From assembly GCF_011745365.1 (NCBI RefSeq), contig NW_024468913.1, positions 2,170,001 through 2,234,000 of the forward strand: a stretch of 64,000 nucleotides of DNA, read 5' to 3'. Both the position numbers and the translations under genes were made by a program. Shown here piece after piece: positions 36,050-46,206 of the stretch. The stretch comes from Cryphonectria parasitica EP155 (Eukaryota; Ascomycota; Sordariomycetes; Diaporthales; Cryphonectriaceae). The notes under the pieces are model-generated. The model ran no database searches. It had not been told where the DNA came from and saw nothing but the letters and a program-made list of their open reading frames with translations. The stretch's first letter is position 1; each line of letters begins with the position of its first letter.

Positions 36050-36492
36050 TAGCTGTGTTGTGGATGAAGAACATTTTTTCGAAATTATCAGAACTTGGAG
36101 AATAATGACAACATCACAAAGGGTGGTTGCATACTCGTCCCGGGCATTTCCACAGCAGGCGTTCATCAATCGTCTTTTCTGAAATAGCGTGGTTTCATAG
36201 ACTAGCATACCATTAGACCGCAAAACATTTCTATTTTGGCACCATAGGGTAGTCAAGTCGTATTTGTGCATCCCCATTGTGTCGTTCACCAGTGAGTCAG
36301 TGGCCAATACCAACGTCCTCGTAGGTGATGAAATGGACTGTGATGATTTGAAGCTCGTTGATTGCCATACGAACGCGCCGCTGGAAGCTTTGCTCCTATA
36401 TCCAAACATTGGTATCTATGGCATCTTGATATATAGTGTCGAATAGGCAGCCCCCCCGTGGCCCTCGTCATGATAAAACAAATATCCCAAAA
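36050..36492. other. Intergenic region downstream of the first DHA1 gene
   Basis: About 440 bases between convergent stops. Nothing coding is supported. Confidence 0.55.
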
Positions 36493-37223
36493 CTACCGCC
36501 GACACTCTCCCCAACAAGAAGGCAGCGACAAAAAAGGAAGATGTCCACATCCAGCGTGCGGCGGCCTATGCATCTGCTCCAAGAATAAACCCACACACTG
36601 CCAGCAAAAGACATATGCCACTTTTCTTGTCTGCCCGTCGTGTACGTCTATGAACCAGTGGCTACTCTCGCCCAGAGGAGGAGAAGGAGGCTGCGTGCCA
36701 ACCGTGCCAGACTTTGAGCATGCTAGTCCGCAGCTGTAACACTGAGAGGGAGAGGCGGAGCAGGTTCGTTGGGTACGGTCTTCTTCTTCGTTGTCGTCGC
36801 CACTGCATGTTTGGCGGTTGATGTGGTCGTCGCAGGCTGTGAGCTCAAGTCAACTTCCCACCTCTGATTTGCCTTCCGAAAACAAAGGGCATTGGTCGGA
36901 TTCTGTTGCAATTACATACCTGCATCATCCGCAGCATTATCGACACCACCAGGCTCTTGCTCATTGCTGCGACTCCGATCCCCTTCATACACCGGCAATC
37001 GATCCAGAATAGTCGCCGGAGAACCCGGCGGCTCGTCCAGGGCAATTTGCACAAGCCTCGATTTCGGTGATAATGGTGCGGCTTCAGACAGCCGGCCGTA
37101 TCTCTGCGTGCAGGCCTGGAAGGCAGTTGTGCCTCTTCCAAATGTCCACTCTCGCATCGACACCAGCGAGCCGAGTTGGAGGTGGTTGAATGTCCTGGGG
37201 GGAGACCCTAGGAAGTAGGCCAT
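36493..37223 (-). CDS. Unknown protein with cysteine-rich C-terminal half
   Basis: Not recognised. Two exons, 37223-36920 and 36836-36493, joined by a GTATGT donor and CAG acceptor with matching phase, give about 215 residues. The first exon (MAYFLGSPPRTFNHLQLGSL, then TTAFQACTQRYGRL) has GC-rich third positions. The start of the second exon has strongly C-biased third positions in the chosen frame. The second half holds about eleven cysteines, with CYSC and CWQC pairs, an HRPPHAGCGH segment and SCWGEC near the end, suggesting zinc binding or disulfides. There is no signal peptide, so zinc binding is more likely. An alternative acceptor (AAG near 36853) would give a shorter Thr/Lys/Pro-rich ending stopping at 36723. 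It lies between two DHA1 transporter paralogues. Confidence 0.45.
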
Positions 37224-37923
37224 ACGGTCGGTTTCGTGTCTGGTTTGAGGTGCGGGAAGGTCTCTCAAGGGCTCTATTATGGGTTGTTTATGTGCGTTTA
37301 ATCAGGAAAGACTTGTTTTGGCTTCTGGCCCAAAGTAATGGTCCAAGTCTCTTGTGTTATCAGATGAAGATGGTAGCAAAGCTGTCCATTCTGGGGTCTT
37401 ATTTATTAGGAGGGGAAAATATTGTTCACAAAGAATATGTAGAAACAAGATCCTCAAGAAAGTATAAGACATCCCCCGCCGCCGCCGCTAAGCCATCCTA
37501 CAGTAGCTGGGCTCGCAAAGAGGTATCTTTGTAAACACCATCACACTCCATCACATATCAGATCTCACCAATTATGTACCGCTCGCTCTCTGCCGCGTAC
37601 TATATAAAGAGACCTTATTTGCCTGAGGAAAGACAGAGATTCATCATGATGACAGATGCCAACAAAGAGCCGAACCGAGCCCTAGCCTCCCCCCCCCCCC
37701 CCTCTTCTCCTTCCCCCAGCCATGTGTTCAAGGGCCTTTTCATCATTCTGTCTGCTCGTTCTCCTACGACTTTATTTCACCAGGCAGCGCATCAAGTCAG
37801 CTCACCCCAAGGTAAAGCTTAATGATCACATCAGTTGTCAGAATGTTTTGCTCGTTCTAACCTCATCAATTCTGCAATTTAGATATCACAAGTTCGACAT
37901 CAAATCTCCTGGTCCAGATCGCC
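37224..37923. other. Intergenic region
   Basis: About 700 bases: promoter of the cysteine-rich gene and 3' flank of the second DHA1 gene. A TATATAAAG motif near 37608-37616 on the plus strand has no convincing gene behind it. Poly-C run near 37690. Confidence 0.5.
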
Positions 37924-39783
37924 CTACAAGTTTTTCACCGGATACTTCGTCCGCAACCACTCCCCCTTCTTCAAAATAAAGAACGGCACAGGGATCATCG
38001 CCACGGCGATAAAAGCAAGCAGGCTGTTCCCCCAGCCCAGACCCAGCTTGGCATACATCTGCAGCCCACAGAGAGGCAGGACGGCACCGGCGATGGAACG
38101 GATGACAGTGTTCGATGCGAGGGCGGAGGCAGCGTAGATTGTGAATGCGTCGACGAGATACCTGCGATGAGTGTACATCAGCTCATGTACAAGGAAGGAA
38201 AGTGTAAGGCAAAAGAAAGGGATTGCTTACATCTGCAGCGCCATGAAAATAATGATATTCCCAACTCCAATCACCGCCGTTCCGATGATGGGCGCAATCC
38301 AGTGCACACGGTACTCCGCCGTCCAGCCATAAATAAAAAACCCCACGGGAAGCAGGATTGCCCCTATGGGCAGCTGCTGTAGGCGATACTCAGGCTTCAT
38401 TCCCTTCCCCTCCCTGGTCGACATCTTCTTGAGATACCTATCCGAAGTGATTGAGAATAGCGCGAGTCCACCCATGGAGCCGACGCCCAGGCCGAGGTAG
38501 ACCAAACCCGCGTCCTGGGTGCTGAAGCCGTAGGAGCCCTCAAAAACCTCAGTTATGGAGGTGAACATGAGGTAGAGGTAGCCGTACACGACGGCCATGT
38601 AGACGGCGAACAGCGAGACAATCGGCGTGCGCAGGAGCAGCTTCATGGGGCGGACGATGCCGCGGCCAAAGTAATCCCTGGGGCTCAGGCCGACGTCGAG
38701 CTTAGACCGCAGCATCTCGTTGCCAGTCTCCCTGCGCAGCCTGGCGGCCCTGCGCTGCAGAATGACTGGCGCGTACGTCTCGCGCATAAACAGGAACATG
38801 AGGACCGTGACGAAGCCCGCGATGATGACAAGGACCCAGAACACCCACCGCCAGCCCTTGGCAGCTGCTAGGAAACCGCCCGCCACGGGGCCGATGATGG
38901 GGCCTAGCAGGGGGCCGACACTGAAGCCGGCCATGGCGGCGGCGCGCTTCTCCTGGCGGATCATGTCGGCAATGGACCCGCCGCCGTTGGTGAGCGGACA
39001 GGACCCGAAGATGCCGCACAGGAAGCGAAAGGCGATGAGGGCGTTCAGGCTGGGTGCGACAGCACATGCGACGAGGAAGACGGTGAAGAAGACGTTGCAG
39101 ACATGGTACACAGGCGTGCGGCCGTAGATCTCGGACATGGGCGCGATGATCAGCGGGCCGAAGGCAAAGCCTAGCACGTAGACGGACACAACGAAGGCGG
39201 CAAGCTCGTCGCTGTCCGCCTTGAAGTCGGCCATGAGCTCAGGAACGCCGGGGGCGAAGATGGAGGAGGCTAGGGGTGTCACGAAGGTGAGCATGGAGAT
39301 GATGACACAGTTGACCACCTTGCGCCAGGTAGGCCAGTTGTACGGGTTCGAAGGGTCGGTATCGGACTCCCACCAGACGATATTGGGATCGTCTTGTGCC
39401 TCGTCGCCCTCGGCGCCGCCTGGCGCCACCCCGCCTTTCTCAAGGTCGTCGTCGACGTCGGCGGCGGCGGCACTCTTATGAGACGCACGACTTCTACTCC
39501 TTGAGAGAGCAAGACTCCGTTGGTCGGCAATAGAGCGCTGCCTCTTCAGTTCACCCCGCTCGTCGAGGACATACCCAACATTGGACGGGATGTCTGCATC
39601 GTGGCCTTCTGCGTATGCAGTCTCGATCTTCTCCTCGAGGTCAGGGTCTGCGTTGACGCCGTCGTCGAGATGTCTGTCGGTGTCTGTCTCTGTGGTGCTC
39701 TCAGCGACCTGGTGGTCCGCCACGGTGCTGTTCTCATGGTCGTGGTGATGGTGCTGCTGCTGCTCGTCCTCGACAGCCGCCAT
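37924..39783 (-). CDS. MFS multidrug transporter, DHA1 family (second of an inverted pair)
   Basis: Exons 39783-38231 and 38161-37924 (GTAAGC donor, CAG acceptor, phase kept), 596 residues, 12 helices. The long cytosolic N-terminus (about 155 residues) is acidic and opens with a histidine cluster ([10 protein letters not shown]). Helix 1 is preceded by [27 protein letters not shown] marks the 2-3 loop; [16 protein letters not shown] is helix 4; the central loop has [12 protein letters not shown]; helix 11-12 crosses the exon junction as [18 protein letters not shown]. This is the polyamine/drug (Tpo1/Flu1-like) branch. Paralogue of the gene at 34483-36049 in opposite orientation. Direction of transport is inferred from the family. 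Confidence 0.92.
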
Positions 39784-41800
39784 TGAGAGCTAGGACTGCC
39801 CTCGAAACTGTGTTATTGTGGTTAGCCATCATAGCTAGTAGAGCGATGAGCAATGATTGACGACTTCAGAGTTCGTTGAAAGATTATGAGAGGTTGTCGG
39901 GCAGGTTCTTGAGAAGTAGGCAGAACTGTCGTGTGTACTTGGTAGCTTCAAGTAGACGTTGATGTGCTTACAGGTAAAAGTACTCGCTGTATTTCCACAG
40001 CCACAGGAGGCAGGTCTCTTTGAAGAACCCACCGGTGCAATTGCTACCCCCCGAGAAGTTAATTCTCAGTAGTGAGACCTTTTCTCACGGGCCTAGTGTA
40101 ACCCTTGCTTTCACCGTTCGAGAACTCTGGCTGGTTTCCGTCTACAACATTCTTTTCCGCAGAAGGTTTCAAAAAGCATCTAGATTGGTTCCTCCTCCGA
40201 ATTCAAAGACGCAAAGATGAACAGCAGGGCAGTTATAGTCCAAGCAACCAGGACTTTCCGTGGCAACGCGACGGGAAGGGCAAACAGACCGAAACCCGGA
40301 GCGGAGGAAGGTGCGAATACGAATGAAGAATAGCGACTCACACCACGCTGCACTACACCACATCAGCTGGTCGGCACCTGATCTGCCTGACCTTGCTTAC
40401 TTATTGCGAGGCAAGCTCGTTCTTGAAGGAGTAGAGGAAAAAGGGGGGGGGGGGGAGAATTGGTGCTGACCAAGGCATCTCGTCCGCTCTTTAATTCGTC
40501 GGACCAATATAAAATTCAGAACTCGATGTTGGTAGTCATGTTGTGCTACCAGTCATTCCCAGAGCCGACGAGCAGTGCTGCGTGTCAGACAGTGACAGTA
40601 CGACGGTTCCTTCACCTCGTTCTCCCCCTTACGCTAGGATTGTTATGGAAGAGGCGCCTTAATTAAGCAGCTTGTGGAGGAATGAGGGGGTTTCCCCAAT
40701 CCCTGACTGCTTCTCCATCCCATCACACGCCTTCGCACTAGATGCGTCTGAGTACAGTCAGTAGTGTGCAAATAGTACCTAAGTCCTGTGGCGTTGAGAT
40801 GGATAATTAATTAGCTCGAGCGACGTGAGATACGGACTCGTGCGAATATCATACGAGAAGGATATACTTCCAGCCTTTTTCTGAGTGTTATTTCAGACAA
40901 GTTTGACAGGCGTGAACTACGATATCTGACGAAGGGCCGTAGACAAAAACCAAGACAGGCAATAGACAAGCAACAGAAAAGGAAGGCCTGCATGCTTGAG
41001 GAGGGGCTGGGAAGAGAGCAAGGGCTCGAGTACATGGCTACAGACTACATTAGGTGAAGGTAGAAGGGAAATTTTCTCCCGTGTCCCCTCAATTTCATGG
41101 CAAGAAAGAAGTTTTAGCACTGTCCAAAGACCGGGAGGAAGAGACACTTGCGTCTAAATTCTATTTCGTGAGACCCAAACACTTCTCTCCACACTGAAAT
41201 TCATATTGCCTAGTAGCTCTGGCGCACAGAAAGTAGGCTAGGAGGGCAGGGAGGGAGGCAGGGAACGGAGCCATGCATCCTCTTCGGGCAAAGACGGAGC
41301 GAGCCACAATCTCAGACCTAGAGAGCCGAGGTTTTCCAGAGAAAACAGAAACTTGTCCTTGTTCCCCTGCCTATTACTGAACCTCTCCCAGTAAACTCTT
41401 TTCGAGAAATGTCTACATTCTTTCATGTTCACTTTTATTTCATGTTATGAGCTTCCACACGGACTTATTTCAACTTCACCATACGCCTGACAAAATGAGG
41501 AGGGATGACGACCAAGCACTCGTGCCGAGGGACTCCTTCCCGACCCGAGGACAAGCAAGGCATTCTCTGAAGAGCATCTTTGGCTCTACTCATCAGTCTA
41601 CAAAGGAAAACGCGGTGACTTTGTCAAGATTGATGCTGATTGAAATCTACAAGTTCTACCTGTCGGGGGTTGACAAAGATGTTCCATGAGGAAACACGGA
41701 GATCAAACTTCTTTTCCTTAGAAATGCAGCCATACGCATATTTCGCTCTCTTTTTACCTATCCTTGGTCGTCTACAGCACACACGTACAAGGGCTTGGGC
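39784..41800. other. Long intergenic region
   Basis: About 2 kb with no supportable gene. It contains the promoter of the second DHA1 gene and the 3' flank of pyruvate kinase. A G-run of ten or more lies near 40445-40457, a potential sequencing-error or G-quadruplex site. Confidence 0.55.
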
Positions 41801-43758
41801 TTAGTTGTCCAGCGAACCGATACCCAGGTGCTCGGTGTCGGCCTTGACAATGCGCAGCGTGTTGGTGTTGCCCATGCCGCCCTTCCAGCCCTGGACGACC
41901 ACGACGGTGTCATTCTTGGACAGGACGTTGAGCTCCAGCGCCTTGGAGACACCCCACTTGATCCGCCGGTCCACGTCCTCCTGCCAGTTCACCTTGGAGA
42001 AGTCGGGCTTGTCCTCGGGGAAGTGGAAGGGATACACTCCACGATAAAGGTGACCATATCGCGAGGCTGAGGCATTTCGGGTCACCATGAAGATGGGGCA
42101 CACGGGGCGGTACTTGGACAGCAAGCGGGCCGAGTCGCCAGAGGTGGAGAGCACGATGATGCCGCCGGCGTTCAGGTCAAGGGATGCGCGGACGGCCGAC
42201 ATGGCACACGACTCGACCACGCTGATGGGCCGCTGGATAAGTGTGCAGAGCTCCTCGAAGTGGGAGACGTAAGGGATGGTGTTCTCGGCCTTCAGGCAGG
42301 CTATTGTGAAGGTGTTTCGTCAGCTAACATCATCTTCTAGGTTTGGGGCCCCTTTTCTTTCTGTCCTCTCGCCAGTGCAGCAACTTACCCTCGCTCATCT
42401 CGTGGACGGCCTCGTTGGGGTAGGAGCCCTTGGCGGTCTCGCCAGACAACATGACACAGTCTGCGCCGTCAGTGACGGCGTTGCCGACGTCGCTAATCTC
42501 GGCACGGGTGGGCCTGGGGTTCTTGATCATGCTCTCGAGCATCTGGGTGGCGCAGATGACGGGCTTGCCAGCCATGTTGCACATGGCGATCATCTTCTTC
42601 TGGGCAGCGAACACCTCGGCGGCAGGGATCTCGATACCCAGGTCACCACGGGCCACCATGACACCGTCGGTCTCCTTCAGGATCTCGGGGAAGTTGTTCA
42701 GACCTTGCCGGTTCTCGATCTTGGCAATGATCTGGATATGCTTGCCGTCCTCGCCGAGGACCTCACGAATGGCCTTGATGTCCTCACCGCGGCGGATGAA
42801 GGAAGCGAAGACCATGTCCACGTTGTTCTTGACGCCAAACCTCAGGTCCTTCTTATCCTTCTCGGACAGGGCGGGAAGGTCGACGTCGGTGTTGGGCAGG
42901 TTGACACCCTTTCTCGACGAGATGAAACCATTGTTCTTGGCGCGGACGCGGATCGTCTTGTCATCAACGACGTTCAGGACCTCAAAGGCCAGGATACCGT
43001 CGTCGACGTAGATGATGCGGCCCTTCTCGATCACCTTGGTGATGTTCTTGTAGTCGACGTACATGTTCTCAGTATCACAAGCAGTCTTGTACTTCTCGTC
43101 GGTGGTGATGTTCAGCTCGGTACCGGCCGAAAGGGGGAGGTCGACATCGCCCGTGGTGTTTCCAGTGCGGATTTCCTTTTGTCACAAATTCAGCATTCTA
43201 TTTTTCTCTTCTTTTTTTTCTTCTTTTTCTTTTTTCTTTCTGTTGCGGCGGGTTTACATACGGGACCCTTGGTGTCCAGGGCAATGGCAACCTGACGGCC
43301 AGCCTGGGCCTTCTCGGCGGCGCGGGCATTGTCGATAACGGACTGGTGGTATGAGTACTCGCCCTGAAGACATGCGTTAGCTGGTACAGTATCACTTCAC
43401 AAGCCTCGGTATTTCGGACATACGTGGGAGAAGTTCCTGTGGGCGTCGACGGTCAGCTTTGGTGTTCCTTTCGGAAAATATAGGTCTCGGGATTACTTAC
43501 ATGCGGACGACGTTCAGGCCGGCATTGCGGAGCTTGTTCATGGCCTCGACAGAGTTGGTCTTGGGGCCAATTGTGCAGATCTGTCCAAATTCTTCGATCA
43601 GCTACTGGAATCTGGTGGAATTGTCCGACTCTCGTTGCAGGGCGTCTTACAATGGAGGTTCGGCGGAGGTTCTTGGTAGGCTGATAGGCAGTGTCGAGCT
43701 GGGCAAGCCAGTCAATCCTACCTCCGAGGGAGAGGTGGTCGAGAGCGGTGGCAGCCAT
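41801..43758 (-). CDS. Pyruvate kinase
   Basis: Last glycolytic step: phosphoenolpyruvate plus ADP to pyruvate plus ATP, in the cytosol. Six exons: 43758-43651, 43580-43501, 43436-43424, 43363-43262, 43175-42389 and 42300-41801, totalling 529 residues, the family's usual length. Motifs include [13 protein letters not shown] across a 13-nt micro-exon, ALDTKGPEIRTG across the next junction, IIYVDDGI, the catalytic [14 protein letters not shown] and [30 protein letters not shown], and the fructose-1,6-bisphosphate loop [16 protein letters not shown]. All catalytic residues are present. One intron (43261-43176) is purine-rich with an AAAG acceptor, unusual but required by the protein alignment. 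The 5' end is divergent from the mitofissin gene. Confidence 0.96.
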
Positions 43759-44998
43759 TTCTTCGTTTCAGGGAATGAAGGTAGGTCGGAGGGTGGTACT
43801 GGTATTGGTTTTGTCAGACTAGAGGTGTCGAGAGAGAAGACAAAGAGAGCTTCGCGATCGCAGAAAAGGTATGGCTAACGCTGGAGGTCGGGGGATTTTG
43901 AGGTAGGTTCGGGGAGTTCTGGGAGGGCCAAGGCTGTGTGTGGCGCAAGACCTCTTATGTAACAAGTCAGTTGATGTTTCGGCGATAATCCGAGGGTAGT
44001 GAGAGGAGTCGCGGCGCGGACAACAGGAGAAAAAAAAAGAAGGGGTGAGTGGTGGGTTATGAGGTGTTGTTATATTCGGGCGAGAAAAAAAGCTAGAAAG
44101 GGTAGCGTTGAGATTCATCCGGTCGGGGATGCCACAGATGCGGCCACCGTCACACCACCCGATCATTCTTGCACCCTGCTATTTTTAATAGTTGCAGGAT
44201 CTGCACATGCAGTCTGCACATGCAGTTTGATGTGTCTTTTTTTCCCTCTTCCGTCATCCAAAGGGGAAGCTGGTGGAGAGAAATTGACTTTCGCCTACCT
44301 GTGGAAACAATCTGGCTCTTGGCAGAATCTGATGGAGCTGCTTGGCTGTGTTGTGTGTTGTGTTGTTGAGGATCCAGACAAGGTGGGATGGGAAAAGGAA
44401 GGGGAGGAAAGGAAAAGAAGAAAAAAGTCGCTCAGATGTTACGCCTGCTGCTAGGCTGGTTCCAGGCCTTTGGGTATTGCGGCTTGCTGGTGCTGCGGTA
44501 CTGCTGCTGCTGTAGGACAAGGACCAGCTTTCTCAACATTGCCCGCACCCCACGACCCCTCCTTCTCAAAAAATGCAAAGATATGCAGGGATCAGAGCCC
44601 ATCCAAAAACAAGGGAAACAGGCACTCGGCTGACCTGGCCACTCGATTACCCACGCCCCTCATCTCTCGATAATGATAATAAAAAGCGTCATTAGGTAAG
44701 CGGCGGAACCCGCGCTGTGCCGGCCGCATCGCAGCGTGCCCTGCCACAGCACACCCTGAGCTCCCAAGCCTGCCAAGCACACCGGTGAGCCAGGATGCAA
44801 GCGGCTAGGTTCAACCGCGACGAGTCAAACTTGTCTCGTGCCACGCAGCAATCATTCCACAACAACCACCCACCTTAGTTGATACTCAAATACATTCCTA
44901 ACGATCTGCCCTGTCTGCGTCAACGTCAACGTCCTGGGTCCTGCGTCCCGCTACTGCCTTTTTCTTTACTCCCAAGTCCCACTCGAGAAACTATCAGG
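43759..44998. other. Divergent promoter region, pyruvate kinase and mitofissin
   Basis: About 1.2 kb with no supportable gene. The plus-strand side near 44940-44998 is a CT-rich leader typical of fungal genes. A short direct repeat, CTGCACATGCAGT, occurs twice near 44201-44226. Confidence 0.55.
44201..44226. repeat. Tandem palindromic CTGCACATGCAG-type repeat
   Basis: Two adjacent copies of a 12-13 base unit TCTGCACATGCAG; each copy contains the palindrome TGCACATGCA (near-palindromic). It lies in the divergent promoter region and could be a dimeric factor-binding site, which is inference. Confidence 0.5.
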
Positions 44999-45700
44999 AT
45001 GGTGGTAAGTTGCAACTCTGCTTTGATCCCGCCTTTGAAGCCCCGACCCACATCCGACCCTCTTCTTCTCTGCTCCCCCTCGTCGCCGTCCATGCCATCG
45101 TCACATGCACATACCAGGCGTGCGTCATGGGAGGCTAAACATCTCGCTCTCCTGTCTACAGCTCCTCGATTTGCTGACATTGGGGCTGTGGTCGAAGCTC
45201 GGAAAACTCGTCCACTACACCGTTGACGCGGTTCTCAGTATGGTTTCTCCTGACCCCCCTCCCCTCCCCGGGTCCCCTCCGGCCGACGACGATAGGGAAA
45301 AGCAGCCCTGCCTAACAAGTCTTGTCCAACAGTCTCAACTATTCTCGCCGGCATGCGCCGCTCGACCGGCCTGACGTGAGTACACGACCCTCCGCAAACA
45401 CACACACACACACACACTACCCAAAGAAATCCGAGATGATTTTTGGGTATCGGTTGGTGGTCTGCCAGGGAACAAGGAAAGCGTTGCTGCAGACTCTCTT
45501 GATTGCCTTGACGATCTAGCAAACTAACACCGACCCCACGCTGGGGATCTCCCAGGCCCAGCCTCAAGTCCGAGAAGATAGGCGGTGACAACACGGAAGT
45601 CCAGAAGTGGGTGGGCCGCTATCTTGGGGTTGGCGAAAGCGTTCTCGATGTGGCCATCACCACTGCCGGTGGGAGTGGATGGTTCGAGCGGACGAGGTAG
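44999..45700 (+). CDS. Mitofissin / DUF1748 family small mitochondrial protein
   Basis: Four exons, 44999-45004 (only ATG GTG), 45162-45237, 45333-45375 and 45556-45700; donors GTAAGT, GTATGG, GTGAGT and CAG-type acceptors, phases kept; 89 residues. The core LGKLVHYTVDAVLISTILAG, then MRRSTGLTPS, is the signature of the fungal DUF1748 family, to which the mitochondrial fission factor Atg44/mitofissin belongs; that protein acts from the intermembrane space during mitophagy. The C-terminal part (VQKWVGRYLGVGESVLD) also fits. The short coding length split over four exons, with a 6-nt first exon, makes it easily missed by automatic annotation. Function is assigned from family knowledge. Confidence 0.85.
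45399..45418 (+). repeat. (CA)n dinucleotide repeat in the last intron of the mitofissin gene
   Basis: About nine to ten CA units inside the third intron (45376-45555). Likely length-polymorphic; no role evident. Confidence 0.85.
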
Positions 45701-46206
45701 GGTGACTCCTCCGATGACGATGAGTGAGCCGACGTGCTGTGGAAAGTATTGAGCATCAGGAGTGGGAAACACCCTTATCGGGGCAGTCTGCAATGCCAGA
45801 CAGCGACGATGAGGAGCCTCGAAGTGTACGTTGGTCGCAACGGGCTTCACGAGGCCCACTGGGATTGGATCAGGCGAATTAGGCTGCTTTATCGGATCAG
45901 GGACGGCGTTCCGGATTGCATTATAGCAGAACTTCCACATGTTGGATGTTCTTGCAAAGCCACTTCTCATCTCGTTTGTAATGGAATTCAAGGTCATCTC
46001 GCACTGCATTACTTTGCTATGACCAAAAGTAAAACTGTACACCGGTAGGGTATATTCACACCCAAACTCCTCATAAAGTCCCCCAAATTTGGAGTGAAAG
46101 ACCTGCTGCTATGCTTGAAATCCCTAATCTCATACCCTCGACGCCCACAGAATCTGATGTGTATACCCAATAGCACATCGCAAGAACACAGAGTCTGCGA
46201 TAATAA
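45701..46206. other. Intergenic region between convergent genes
   Basis: About 500 bases between convergent stops; a minus-strand open frame across it overlaps the mitofissin terminal exon and shows no family resemblance. Nothing supported. Confidence 0.55.

Noticed and set aside
36458..36739. Plus-strand open frame with several cysteines (CPHPACGGLC, CPSC)
   Set aside because: Opposes the better-supported spliced minus-strand gene, whose frame has C-biased third positions and proper splice sites; kept only as an alternative.
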